Source: Acidobacteriota bacterium (GTDB lineage Bacteria > Acidobacteriota > Thermoanaerobaculia > Multivoradales > Multivoraceae). From it: a stretch of DNA of 64,000 nt. The stretch spans positions 186,001 through 250,000 of the forward strand of contig JAJCXN010000055.1 in assembly GCA_029263415.1 (NCBI GenBank), in the 5' to 3' direction. The position numbers were made by a program, and so were the translations under genes. Under the pieces are notes generated by a model. That model saw nothing but the letters and a program-made list of their open reading frames with translations, ran no database searches and was not told where the DNA came from. Numbering within the stretch: the stretch's first letter is position 1; every line of letters starts with the position of its first letter. Positions 43,140 to 52,351 of this stretch are shown here, one piece after another.

Positions 43140-44000
43140 ATGACTACTCGCGAAACTGATGTCCGGGCCGTTAGCGCACGTCCAACCCGATCGCGATCTT
43201 TGGGCCTCAGGCCTCTACTAGATCTCGTTAAGCAGCCGTTCTACTGGCTGTATGAACGGCGTCTGTTGTCGAAGGTCGATGAATGGTCGATGCCACAGCA
43301 TGTCGGCATCATCATGGATGGCAACCGCCGCTATGCTCGCAATCTCGGTCTGTCTCACGTATCAGAGGGACACGCCCGGGGTGCCGCGAAGCTCTGGGAC
43401 GTGCTGAATTGGTGCTACGAAGTTGGGGTTCCGGTGATCACTGTGTGGAGCTTCTCGATGGAGAACTTCCAACGTGAGGGCAGTGAGGTCGAGTCTTTGC
43501 TGGAGCTGTTCGAGGAAAAGACCCGCGAACTGGCCGATTCAGACGACGTGCATTCGAACGAGATTCGGGTGCGCTATCTGGGCGAGATTTCGATGCTCCC
43601 CGAGAGTCTTCAGCAGGCGATTCGGCACGCCGAAGAGGCGACCGCGGGATACTCCAAGTTCCAGCTCAACATTGCGATGGCCTATGGTGGTCGCGAAGAG
43701 ATTACGTCGGCCTTCAGGAGTTACCTGCGTGACGAGCACTCCAAAGGTTGTTCGATGGAGGAGATCGTCGAGAACCTCGACAAGAGTTCGATTGAGCCCT
43801 ATCTTTATACCCATGGACAGCCCGAGCCCGACTTGATCCTGCGTACCAGCGGAGAGGTCAGACTGTCAGGGTTCTTGCTGTGGCAAAGCGCCTACGCTGA
43901 GTACTACTTTTGCGACGCGAACTGGCCGGCACTGCGCAAGATCGATCTGCTCCGCGCACTGCGCGCGTACCACGGCAGGCAGCGGCGTTTGGGTCGTTAG
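43140..44000 (+). CDS. uppS: Isoprenyl transferase (undecaprenyl diphosphate synthase)
   Basis: cis-Prenyltransferase that makes the undecaprenyl carrier for cell-wall polymers. 286 residues with HVGIIMDGNRRYAR (catalytic Asp, FPP binding), GHARGAAKL, VWSFSMENFQRE, FQLNIAMAYGGREEI and the C-terminal PDLILRTSGEVRLSGFLLWQSAYAEYYF. Compared with most UppS it has about 45 extra N-terminal residues and SGEVRLSGFLLWQ in place of SGExRlSNFLLWQ. The function is otherwise clear. Confidence 0.94.
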   Translation: MTTRETDVRAVSARPTRSRSLGLRPLLDLVKQPFYWLYERRLLSKVDEWSMPQHVGIIMDGNRRYARNLGLSHVSEGHARGAAKLWDVLNWCYEVGVPVITVWSFSMENFQREGSEVESLLELFEEKTRELADSDDVHSNEIRVRYLGEISMLPESLQQAIRHAEEATAGYSKFQLNIAMAYGGREEITSAFRSYLRDEHSKGCSMEEIVENLDKSSIEPYLYTHGQPEPDLILRTSGEVRLSGFLLWQSAYAEYYFCDANWPALRKIDLLRALRAYHGRQRRLGR

Positions 44001-44017
44001 CTCCTGGCAGTCGGTTC

Positions 44018-44036
44018 CGACTCAGCCTGAGTCGTT
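44018..44036. terminator. Hairpin between convergent uppS and glycosyltransferase genes
   Basis: CGACTCA (44018-44024) pairs perfectly with TGAGTCG (44028-44034) around GCC, followed by TTGTT. It overlaps the last codon of the minus-strand glycosyltransferase and ends the uppS transcript. Confidence 0.6.
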
Positions 44037-45872
44037 GTTACTGCGCGGGACCACGCGTAGCAAGATCAGCGTGGGTCCTTGTCGCCACCGCGTCGGTTCA
44101 AAACGCTTGACCTCTTCATAGCGTTCGAACATCTCGCGGTAACGTTGCGCATAGACCATGTGGTGGTCTTCAGTGAGGTCGGCTGGCCTCAAGAAGCGGT
44201 TGAAGGCCCTGCCGGCCAGCAGCACATACTGGTAACGGTCTTGCTCGATCTCCTCAATCGGCACTCGGGCGGCAAAGCGTGCGCGCCTGAGGAAGAAGTG
44301 CTCTGGGGGGAGGCGCGGTGTGTAGGACTCGCGGAACAAACGAGTGCCGGCCGGCAGTTCGTCAACTAGCCAGCGCGCGGCGATATCTCGGGTGCTGAAT
44401 CTTGCGAGACTCACGGTTTGTTGCAGCGTACTCCACGCTGGAACTGCCGCCGCTAAGAGCACGATCGCCACCGACGGCCCGACAGAGGACAGTACGCGAG
44501 AGGACAGGATGCGAGGCGCCCATGCACGGGCAGACAAGCGTTTCACCACCGACGAGGTTAGATACTCGCTGATGCCAGCGACCCCGACCCCCGCTAGGGC
44601 TGCCAGCACCGGGATCACTGGCGCGAGGTTGCGCTCGAGTGCCAAGCTCATGGTCAGCATCAAGAGGAGGTATGCGAATGGATAAAAGGCCATCAAGAGC
44701 CACCGTCGTCGTTCACGCACCCTCAGCGCCAACGGTGCAACCAGGATTGCGAGGAGAGCAATCCAGCCGAGGGCCTGACCTAGGACGCCAAGATAGAAGG
44801 TGAGATTGTTCTCCCGGATGACGCCGATCCAGCCACCCGTGGAGTATTGCCTGATGCCGAACAGCATCCCGCGCGGGGCGAAGATCGCGAAGTGCGGATC
44901 GAGAATGAAGGTCGGCATCGCTGCGATGAAGGTAGCCAACGAGGAGAAGCCTGCAATGGCGAGTGGGGTGAATGTCTTGAGGTGTGAGGGGCGCTCTTTG
45001 GCCGTAGAACTCCTGCGGGCTTCGAGAGTGAGCGCTACCCAGGCCGCAACGATCGCGATTGCGACGGTGCCTGCGGGATACTTGGTCGCCGCTGCTAACC
45101 CTGAGAAGAGCCCGGCCGCGGCGTACCAGCGCCACTGTGCGCGCTGGTTGGTTGTGTGCAGAATGCGCACAACGCAATAGAGCGAGAAGGTGGCCAGGCA
45201 AGCGGACGGATAGTCGCTAATGATCAGGTGTGACCCATGGTTGAACACTGGCGAGAAGATGTAGAGAAGCGCCGCGCAGGCTGCGGCGACCAGTGCGCGA
45301 GCCGGTCGATCTTGGGTACCGCCACCGACGATCCACCAGGCGATTCCAAAGACCGGTAGTACCGTGACTGCTGACAACAACGCGACCAGAACGCGTAGGA
45401 CGAGCCACTGATGGGCCTGAGCTTCGACGGTCCCCGACCAAACGGTGGCTAGTGCGGCAAAGCCGGTGGGAAAGAGGCTCGCGAGCCACAGTGCGAAGGC
45501 GCCCGCGTAGTAGCTCACATGTCCGTACACGAAGCTCGGCCGCCACGGGTTTCCTGCGTTGATCTCAGCCGCGTGGTGATAGTAGGTCCCCTCGTCTTGA
45601 TAGGCCCGTTCGAAGACCTCGTGGTCTGCTCCAACGAGGCGCACCAGAAGAGCTGCGCCAAGGGCTACGAGCAGGACCCACCGCGCCGCGAGATGGTGCT
45701 TGTTTGTGGTGCCCTCACTCCTCATTGAACGGTTCAGCGCTAGACATCCATTCGCTACCGCTAGGACCAGCCAGCAGACCGCGATCCAACGGCCAACCGG
45801 TCGCGTGGAATTCCACGGGCCGAATGCTTGAGTCATCCAGCACCCCCACAGGAGGATCGTCGCGGCAATCAA
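44022..45872 (-). CDS. Polytopic membrane glycosyltransferase, PMT/GT39-like
   Basis: 616 residues with about a dozen hydrophobic segments. The first long loop contains ADHEVFERAYQDEGTYYHHA, an acidic Asp/Glu motif in the place of the catalytic site of GT-C (PMT/ArnT-type) transferases, and FVYGHVSYYAGAFALWLASL follows. C-terminal soluble part (about residues 500-616) holds LPAGTRLFRESYTPRLPPEHFFLR. Such enzymes move sugars from polyprenyl carriers, which fits the uppS neighbour though it is on the opposite strand. Acceptor unknown. Confidence 0.75.
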   Translation of the reverse strand: MIAATILLWGCWMTQAFGPWNSTRPVGRWIAVCWLVLAVANGCLALNRSMRSEGTTNKHHLAARWVLLVALGAALLVRLVGADHEVFERAYQDEGTYYHHAAEINAGNPWRPSFVYGHVSYYAGAFALWLASLFPTGFAALATVWSGTVEAQAHQWLVLRVLVALLSAVTVLPVFGIAWWIVGGGTQDRPARALVAAACAALLYIFSPVFNHGSHLIISDYPSACLATFSLYCVVRILHTTNQRAQWRWYAAAGLFSGLAAATKYPAGTVAIAIVAAWVALTLEARRSSTAKERPSHLKTFTPLAIAGFSSLATFIAAMPTFILDPHFAIFAPRGMLFGIRQYSTGGWIGVIRENNLTFYLGVLGQALGWIALLAILVAPLALRVRERRRWLLMAFYPFAYLLLMLTMSLALERNLAPVIPVLAALAGVGVAGISEYLTSSVVKRLSARAWAPRILSSRVLSSVGPSVAIVLLAAAVPAWSTLQQTVSLARFSTRDIAARWLVDELPAGTRLFRESYTPRLPPEHFFLRRARFAARVPIEEIEQDRYQYVLLAGRAFNRFLRPADLTEDHHMVYAQRYREMFERYEEVKRFEPTRWRQGPTLILLRVVPRSNNDSG

Positions 45873-46079
45873 CGTCCGTCGGAGGTGATAGGTGATGGAA
45901 TCAATGGCGATTTGTGTAACCCCGGGGAGCCGACCGACGTTTAGTCAGAAGCGCCGTAAGAATGAGTGAATGAGTGTTCGAGCACACCACGGACGGCTAG
46001 AGTGTGCCCAAGCTCAACAGCACTTCTTCAGCGTTGAGGCGATGTTAGATGAACTCTACGTTGGAAACCCAAAGATCCA

Positions 46080-47873
46080 TTGAGCCAGTTGTTCTTCAGA
46101 TGCCCGAAGCGAGGCCGCGTGGCTAGATCTTGTTGGCGAGTTCTCTCGAGCCTTGCGCTGGTGTTTGGTTTGGCGCCAACCGTGGCGGCGCATGCCCAAC
46201 GTCAGCTCGACCTGCGGCTGCTCCAAATCGAGCTGCCGGGGCCGCCCGTGGAGGTTTTTGCCTCGGATCTCGACGGCGACCAGATCGGTGATCTCTTGAT
46301 CTTGGTGGCCTACACCACCTGGGATCAGATCACGATCAGTGAAGAAGTCGAGATGGACGAGGTGGAAGGTCTCATCGAAATGATGACCGTGGTTCCCGCT
46401 CTGGCCGATCGTAGGGAGTTGTTTTTCTTGCGCGGCTCAGATGACGGTGGCTTCGTACTGGTGGGTGGGCCGCTCGAGGTGCCAAAGACGGTGTCCACCT
46501 TTCTCGATGGCCCGTCCTCAGCGCCGGTGCTAGCGATTGATGATGAAGGGTTGCTAGCGGTGCGACTGAAGGTTGAGGCCAACGATGGTGAAGCTCGGAT
46601 CGACTATCAACGGCTCTTGTCTGAGCCCACTGTGCTGAGCGGTGGTAGATCGCTCTTGCCGGGTCTATCGTTGACCGGTGACATCGACGGCGATGGCGAA
46701 CTCGACTTGATCTATCCACTAGAGCGCGAGTACACCGTCTACCTGGGCCGCGATGCCGGTTTTGCCGAGTGGAATGAGGACGCGCAAACGCTCGGCGGCG
46801 AGGCTGACGCATCAGCGCCCCAGAACGTGGTCGCAACCAGGCCGACTCTGACGCCAGTTCAAACGATCTATCTCCCGGGACGTGAAGAGCTGCAGTTGAC
46901 TTCGCGACGCATCCACTATCCGCTGCCGCATCTCGAGGATCTCAACGGCGACGATCTCCCGGAGTTGGTGTTGCTGCACCCGAATAGGCGATTCAATGAT
47001 CCCTGGATTGGACTCAATAGCGAGGGCAGGCTTGGGCCTCTTCGACGCCCTTTACGCCGCTCCCAACTGGGGCAAGTTGAGAGCGCCCTGGATCAGAACG
47101 TGGTGTTCATGGGCGACGTTGACGGCGATGGCCAGGCTGAGTTGGTGAAAGAGACGATGCTCGCAGATGACGAAGGGGGCTTTCGGCATGAGATGCGAAC
47201 AGCGAAGCAGCCTCCGTATCGTTACGAGATCTTCCGCACCGATGACAGCTTCCGGCCGCTAGGAACGCCCGCAACCTTCGAGTCCACCGGCTACGCGTTT
47301 GGCGCGGATTCTGACGCGGAGTTTCCACTACCGGGAGGCTTCCAAGATCTAGATGGCGACGGTCTGCTCGATCTGGTGACCATCACACTCGACTTTTCCA
47401 TGATGCAGTTGGTCCGCATCATGGTGACCCAATCGATCAGCATAGGTCTCGATTTCCACATCCGGTGCCAGGGAACGGATGGCAAGTTCAAGCGGGTTGA
47501 AGGCTTGGATCTATCCGGCAAGTTCAAGGTCAGGCTCAACGATCTGCGCATCGGGCAGCTATCGCAGTTCGCGGGTGACTTCGATGGCGATGGTCGCGCG
47601 GACTTTGTCCAGATGGGGCGTGGCAAGAGGGTATCGATTCACCGCGGATCTGACGGTTGTGGGTACCCGGCTCGACCGGATCTCGAGATCGAACTCGAGC
47701 AGGAGCCTAAGAACTTGTCGTTGGTCAAAGTTGGTGACTTTGATGGGGACGAGTTTGCAGATCTTTTGGTGGTGCATCCTCGCAAGGGTAGGGGAGGCCG
47801 AGCCAGCGCAGCCGATGCGTCGACGTTGCCGGTGACCTTGGAGATGCACCTGAGCCGAGGGCAACGAAATTGA
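46080..47873 (+). CDS. Secreted FG-GAP/VCBS repeat protein
   Basis: 597 residues with an N-terminal signal (LSSLALVFGLAPTVAAHA). At least seven calcium-type loops of FG-GAP repeats are spread along it: DLDGDQIGDLL, DIDGDGELDLI, DLNGDDLPELV, DVDGDGQAELV, DLDGDGLLDLV, DFDGDGRADFV and DFDGDEFADLL, consistent with a beta-propeller. Start is a TTG with only a weak ribosome site, so it is uncertain. The gene overlaps a second FG-GAP gene by four bases; both probably act together outside the cytoplasm. Ligand unknown. Confidence 0.83.
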   Translation: MSQLFFRCPKRGRVARSCWRVLSSLALVFGLAPTVAAHAQRQLDLRLLQIELPGPPVEVFASDLDGDQIGDLLILVAYTTWDQITISEEVEMDEVEGLIEMMTVVPALADRRELFFLRGSDDGGFVLVGGPLEVPKTVSTFLDGPSSAPVLAIDDEGLLAVRLKVEANDGEARIDYQRLLSEPTVLSGGRSLLPGLSLTGDIDGDGELDLIYPLEREYTVYLGRDAGFAEWNEDAQTLGGEADASAPQNVVATRPTLTPVQTIYLPGREELQLTSRRIHYPLPHLEDLNGDDLPELVLLHPNRRFNDPWIGLNSEGRLGPLRRPLRRSQLGQVESALDQNVVFMGDVDGDGQAELVKETMLADDEGGFRHEMRTAKQPPYRYEIFRTDDSFRPLGTPATFESTGYAFGADSDAEFPLPGGFQDLDGDGLLDLVTITLDFSMMQLVRIMVTQSISIGLDFHIRCQGTDGKFKRVEGLDLSGKFKVRLNDLRIGQLSQFAGDFDGDGRADFVQMGRGKRVSIHRGSDGCGYPARPDLEIELEQEPKNLSLVKVGDFDGDEFADLLVVHPRKGRGGRASAADASTLPVTLEMHLSRGQRN

Positions 47874-49654
47874 GCTTGTTCAACCCAGCGGCTTTGCGAT
47901 TGACAGTCAAGGTCACAGTCTTAGTTGCGGTCGCAGTGCTGTGCGAGGCCGAGCCGGTAGCTGCTCAAGGTCCTTCAGCACAGGAGAGGCCCGAACTCTT
48001 CAGCTTCGCACTCGATGGTCGGGTGCGCGAAGTCAAGAGTGAGTGCGCGGGTGATACTTGCACCAGCTACGTCCTGCTCCGGACGCCTACCGAGGATGAT
48101 GAGGACGATGAGGACGATGCAGTGGGCGCTGTCGGAGGATCGAGCCCTGAAGGCCTGCGCAACGTCGAGCTGTGGTCCTTGGTCGTCCCCGCGACCGCGC
48201 AGAGCTCAGCCGAAGCGTCCATACGTCGGCTTCGATCAAGTGTGCCCGCCGATGCCGGTCGCCTGGCTCTCTGCGCAACGAACTCGTCGCGGTCGCTGGT
48301 GATGCTGCAGGCTCTCGGCTCGGTGTACTTCGTCGATCCGGCGAGCGAGGACCAACCGTTGGCACCTGGGACTCGGGTGGGCTCGGCGAAGTGGTCTGCT
48401 CCAGCGGCCCCTTGGACAACTGATTGCTCCGAGTTGATGTTGGTTGGTCCTGGAGCCGTGAGGCAAGTGACCCTGGCCGGACGCGGTCCGCGGCGTTCGG
48501 TACTGTCAGTGACTGAGTTACCAATTCACTTCAGCATCCGCCGCAATGGATCGGGGCTGACGCTCGAGTCGCCGCCGGTGCGTCGCATTGATCAGGGATC
48601 TGGGTTGGTTGCCGTGGGGCCAAAAATCTACGACCACCTTCGTATCGAATCGTTGGTGTTCGAACCGACAGCAGACTCCGCTCATTGGCTTCAAGACCTG
48701 GGCACGGATGCGGACGGAAATGACGCTGAGGATGGCACGGCGCAACGAGCGTGGTCGCGCTTGCCAGCCGCAGAGGAAATACTACAGTCGCGCTACTTGT
48801 CGCTCGAAGGCCAACTGGTCCTCGTCGTCGTGACCAAGGAGGCGGACAAGATTGGCCTTCTCGAGCGCAAGAAGCTCCGATTGTTTCGCCTCACTGCCGA
48901 TCGGACTCGAGCGGGTAGGTTGCCGTTCTTTGAAGCGCTGACTTCGAGTCGGCTGTGGCAACGGCTCGACATTCAGTTCATCGACGTTACCGGAGACGGC
49001 GTCAACGATCTGGTCTTGGTTCAGCCGGAGGGGCTCAGCGGCGAGCCGACCCTGGTTGATGTGTTCGCTGCGACGGCACCGCTCCAGTTCTCATCCAAGA
49101 AGTCTCGGACAGTGCTCGAGACCGGCGCGGCATGGTGGTCGCTGGAGAATGACTGGAACGGAGACGGCCAAGCGGACGTCGCCGTTCTCGACGGGCAGGT
49201 GCTCCAGTTCCACAATGCGCAATGGCAGGCGGCGAGCGCCGGGAAGGCGAGCGACGGGAAACGGAAGAAGCGGCAGGCCTACTGGGCGAGCGAGCCGTCC
49301 TACAGGATGGAGCTCGTGGATCGTGCTTCGTCCCGGCTCGATCTCGGACTTCTCACCGGAGCCGAATCGGGAGGCTCCAGTCCGACCGATGGCAGCGAGG
49401 AATCGCTCAGTGAGATGGTCTCCAGCATATTTCAGAAGGTGTGGGTCGACGACGGGATGATGGTGATTCCCACCGTCTTTGAAGGCAGCAGCCAACCCAG
49501 CGATGAAGAGGCTGAACTGATCGAGATCAGCGTCGTAGAAGAGGAAGATCAAGACCGGAAGGACGACGACGATGAAGCGAAGCCCGCCGCTGAGAACCGA
49601 GGATTGATCTTCGTCGTCCGCGCTCCCAACGTTGGAACAGCGCCGGATCGATAG
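47870..49654 (+). CDS. Secreted FG-GAP-like protein, second of a pair
   Basis: 594 residues, TTG start overlapping the previous stop (TTGA). A signal peptide (VTVLVAVAVLCEAEPVAAQ) is visible. Only two clear FG-GAP loops remain (DVTGDGVNDLVLV and DWNGDGQADVAVL, about residues 370-430), in a propeller-like context. An acidic run near residue 75 (EDDEDDEDD) and an acidic C-terminal region (EEEDQDRKDDDDE) are notable. No recognised specific function; likely partner of the upstream protein. Confidence 0.78.
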   Translation: MSLFNPAALRLTVKVTVLVAVAVLCEAEPVAAQGPSAQERPELFSFALDGRVREVKSECAGDTCTSYVLLRTPTEDDEDDEDDAVGAVGGSSPEGLRNVELWSLVVPATAQSSAEASIRRLRSSVPADAGRLALCATNSSRSLVMLQALGSVYFVDPASEDQPLAPGTRVGSAKWSAPAAPWTTDCSELMLVGPGAVRQVTLAGRGPRRSVLSVTELPIHFSIRRNGSGLTLESPPVRRIDQGSGLVAVGPKIYDHLRIESLVFEPTADSAHWLQDLGTDADGNDAEDGTAQRAWSRLPAAEEILQSRYLSLEGQLVLVVVTKEADKIGLLERKKLRLFRLTADRTRAGRLPFFEALTSSRLWQRLDIQFIDVTGDGVNDLVLVQPEGLSGEPTLVDVFAATAPLQFSSKKSRTVLETGAAWWSLENDWNGDGQADVAVLDGQVLQFHNAQWQAASAGKASDGKRKKRQAYWASEPSYRMELVDRASSRLDLGLLTGAESGGSSPTDGSEESLSEMVSSIFQKVWVDDGMMVIPTVFEGSSQPSDEEAELIEISVVEEEDQDRKDDDDEAKPAAENRGLIFVVRAPNVGTAPDR

Positions 49655-49657
49655 TAG

Positions 49658-50503
49658 ATGCGTGGCAACAACCAGCACCCGATCCAGAGCCCTACCCAGA
49701 GCACTGATGCTTCCAAACCGCTATTGCAAAGCGCTGAAGCGCTCGTGGATACCCATTGCCACCTGACCCTCGAACAACTGGGTGAGGATCCTGATCGCTA
49801 TTGGGCACGAGCGCAGCGAGCCGGAGTGGTCCAGGCCATCGTTATAGGTATTGATGCGAAGACCTCCGCTGACGCTGTGAGCTACGTCGAATCTCGTGAG
49901 GGGCTGTTCGCAGCAGTCGGGATTCATCCGAACGAGGCGGGTACCGCGAGTGAGGGCGACTTCTCGGCGATTCGCGAGCTGGCTCAGCACCCGAAGGTGG
50001 TTGCGATTGGAGAGTCAGGGCTCGATACTTTCTGGGATCGCTCTACGGCTGAGGATCAAGAGTATTGGCTTGCTCGCCATGTTGAGCTGGCCATCGAAAT
50101 TGACCTGCCTCTGGTGCTTCACATTCGCGGTGCCTATCCCCGCGCGGCCGAGTTGCTCAAGGATTCGGCCGAGCGAGGTTTGCGCGGGGTGGTCCACTGT
50201 TTTGCAGGCACCGGCGAAGAGGTCTTGCCCTTTGTTGAATGGGGTTGGCCGGTGTCGTTCAGCGGCATTTTGACCTACGGTAAAGCCGACAATGTTCGCG
50301 ATGGTGCCATCAACACCCCGCTGGAGCAGTGCCTAGTCGAAACCGATAGTCCGTGGCTCACGCCTGCCGGTCGCCGCGGCGAAGTCAATGAGCCTGCGTT
50401 TGTGGTTCACGTTGCCAAACGTCTCGCGAAGGTCAAGGGCGTTTCCCTCGAAGAGGTTGCTCGTGTGACCACTGCAAACGCTCGTCGCGTCTTCGGCCTC
50501 TAG
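49658..50503 (+). CDS. tatD: TatD-family metal-dependent hydrolase
   Basis: 281-residue amidohydrolase-fold DNase/deacylase of the TatD family. Metal ligands: VDTHCHL, the Glu of IGESGLD, His in VLHIRGA, His in VHCFAG and Asp in ETDSPWLTP. Small departures from consensus are GESGLDTF (usually GEIGLDY) and LHIRGA (usually LHSRDA). About 28 extra residues precede the conserved start. Two bases after the FG-GAP gene stop, so co-transcribed. Confidence 0.9.
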   Translation: MRGNNQHPIQSPTQSTDASKPLLQSAEALVDTHCHLTLEQLGEDPDRYWARAQRAGVVQAIVIGIDAKTSADAVSYVESREGLFAAVGIHPNEAGTASEGDFSAIRELAQHPKVVAIGESGLDTFWDRSTAEDQEYWLARHVELAIEIDLPLVLHIRGAYPRAAELLKDSAERGLRGVVHCFAGTGEEVLPFVEWGWPVSFSGILTYGKADNVRDGAINTPLEQCLVETDSPWLTPAGRRGEVNEPAFVVHVAKRLAKVKGVSLEEVARVTTANARRVFGL

Positions 50504-50611
50504 GAACCGAAGCCATTCTTCGCACGGGTGCTCACTAGGTGCCTTCATCGGCGTTCCTAGCGCCCGGCTCGGTAATGCGAGTTCGTTGCGGGCAGAAACT
50601 CACACGGGCAG

Positions 50612-50646
50612 AAAAAAGCCCCGAGATCCGTTTCCGGAACCGGGGC
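50612..50646 (-). terminator. Minus-strand rho-independent terminator
   Basis: Read on the minus strand, GCCCCG (50646-50641) pairs with CGGGGC (50623-50618) and is followed directly by six T (50617-50612). It faces a transcript coming from the right, yet no minus-strand protein gene lies there before 53773. Confidence 0.7.
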
Positions 50647-50800
50647 GTTGCCGGTGCGTCCCACGAAAGGACAACAGGGCGCATATCAAAACTAACACTG
50701 AGTTGAGCAGAGAGGCTAAGGGCATGGGGTCCAACCTGAGGTTGGGTCGCCTCTCTAAACTAGGACCGACGGCTGCTCGAAGGCGCATCGATCAAATGAT
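50612..50800 (-). ncRNA. Candidate small structured RNA
   Basis: Upstream of the minus-strand terminator is a nested hairpin: AGAGAGGC (50709-50716) with GCCTCTCT (50749-50756), and inside it CCAACC (50731-50736) with GGTTGG (50740-50745). Together with the T-tailed terminator and the absence of a gene, this suggests an independent minus-strand RNA. The 5' end is not defined; no clear promoter was found, and it does not match the signal motifs of SRP RNA, tmRNA or RNase P RNA. Confidence 0.35.
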
Positions 50801-51285
50801 GGAAATGACTAACTGCAAAGGTGGAGCCAAGATCTGTCTTCGAGAAAGTTTCCTGCTAGTTTTTCTTCTGCGCGTTGGGTTTGACGGGCGCTAGGGTGCC
50901 TGTTTTGTTGAGCTGTGAGCAATCTCGGATCTAAGATAAAAAGAGTGTGATTGCTAGCCAGGATGGGTTCTGATCATGTAAGTGGATTCAGCTGGGATTG
51001 TTCCAGTGTGGTGCATTCTGGAGAAATTGTTCCGTTTCGGTTCGGTTTCAGGAGAGATGACCCGATTTGGCTCGGTCTTGTTTTGCGCTGAGGCTCGTGA
51101 GATTGGACAGGAGAAGAGTTCCGCCCAAGGTCAACGTGATCGTTCGAAGCGGGTCGGGGTTAGATCAATGCAGGACTGTGAACTTCCCGGTCAGAGCGCA
51201 TAGAGTGCGTCTATTCGTAAGTCGCTGCTCGAGTAGGCTCGAGTAGGTTTGAGTATCCAGAGCTACCAGGAGCCCACACTTCCCA

Positions 51286-52344
51286 ATGCTAGAAACGGCC
51301 AAAGACTTTTTCGTCGAACTTCTTGAGACGCCCAGCCCGTCGGGCCATGAGGCTCCAGTCCAAGAGCTGGTGCGCAACTATGCCGCGGGCTTCGCCGACG
51401 AAGTCACAACCGACCACCATGGCAATGTCATCATCGCGTGCAATCCAGGCGGCAAGCGCCGCGTTCTGTACGCTGGGCACTGCGACCAGATCGGGCTGCT
51501 GGTGAGCTTCATCGATGACGATGGCTTCTTGTATACCCAGACCATTGGCGGCTGGGATCCGCAACAACTAGTTGGTCAGAGTGTAGTGGTGTGGTCGCAG
51601 GACGGGCCGATTCCCGGTGTCATCGCGCGTAAGCCGATCCACTTGCTCACCCTCGAGGAACGAGGGAAAGTGGTTCAGGCCAAAGATCTCTGGATCGACA
51701 TCGGTGCTTGCTCAAAGAAGGAGGCATCGGAACTGGTTCGGATCGGTGATCCGGCCACGCTCACCCTCGGCTACCAAGAGATGCGCAACGGTCTTGCGTT
51801 TGCGCCCAAGATGGACAACACCACCGGACTGTGGGTGGTGATCGAGGCTGCACGCAGAGCTCAAGAGGCCGGCGGCCTCGACTGTGCGCTTTATGCGGTC
51901 TCCACGGTCCAAGAGGAGATCGGCCTGCGCGGCGCGAAGACCAGTGCGTTCGGAGTCGATCCCGAGATCGGCGTTGCCGTAGACGTCACCCACGCTACTG
52001 ACTGCCCGACCATTTCGAAGACACAGGATGGCGAGATCGCTCTCGGCGGAGGTCCAGTGATTGTGCGTGGTCCCAACATGAACCCGCGGATCACTGATCT
52101 GCTGATCGAGACCGCCAACCAAGAAGAGATCGAGTATCAGTTGGCGGCAATCGCGCGGGCGACGCCCAACGACGCCAACTCGATTCAGATCACGCGCTCC
52201 GGGGTTGCCACGGGGCTGGTGAGCATTCCCAACCGCTATATGCACAGCGCGGTTGAGACGATCTCGCTTAGCGACATCGATCGGTCCGCTGACCTGCTCG
52301 CAGCTTTCGCGCTCTCGGTGGGCGAACAGTCGTTCATCCCTTGA
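51286..52344 (+). CDS. M42-family metallopeptidase
   Basis: 352-residue aminopeptidase of the glutamyl aminopeptidase/FrvX family, cytosolic, usually a dodecameric shell degrading small peptides. Motifs: SPSGHEAPVQELV, metal His in YAGHCDQIG, bridging Asp in PKMDNTTG, the catalytic Glu pair in TVQEEIGLRGA, Asp in AVDVTHATD and His in RYMHSAVETISL. Complete and normal length. Followed by yceH after seven bases. Confidence 0.93.
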   Translation: MLETAKDFFVELLETPSPSGHEAPVQELVRNYAAGFADEVTTDHHGNVIIACNPGGKRRVLYAGHCDQIGLLVSFIDDDGFLYTQTIGGWDPQQLVGQSVVVWSQDGPIPGVIARKPIHLLTLEERGKVVQAKDLWIDIGACSKKEASELVRIGDPATLTLGYQEMRNGLAFAPKMDNTTGLWVVIEAARRAQEAGGLDCALYAVSTVQEEIGLRGAKTSAFGVDPEIGVAVDVTHATDCPTISKTQDGEIALGGGPVIVRGPNMNPRITDLLIETANQEEIEYQLAAIARATPNDANSIQITRSGVATGLVSIPNRYMHSAVETISLSDIDRSADLLAAFALSVGEQSFIP

Positions 52345-52351
52345 GCCTGAG

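Larger units (their letters stand above)
50504..51285. other. 780-base intergenic region between tatD and the M42 peptidase
   Basis: No credible protein gene. From left: a T-tailed hairpin oriented to the minus strand (50612-50646), a strong nested stem (50709-50756), then a more AT-rich stretch with a possible plus promoter TTGAGC (50908-50913), 18 bases, TAAGAT (50932-50937), and short GAGTAGG-type tandem copies near 51230. The open frames here (a basic 102-residue one on plus, 62 residues on minus) lie across these structures and look fortuitous. Confidence 0.5.

Noticed and set aside
50586-50894. Basic 102-residue frame on plus and 62-residue frame on minus
   Set aside because: Both cross the terminator and nested stem, have no clear ribosome site and no recognisable sequence.
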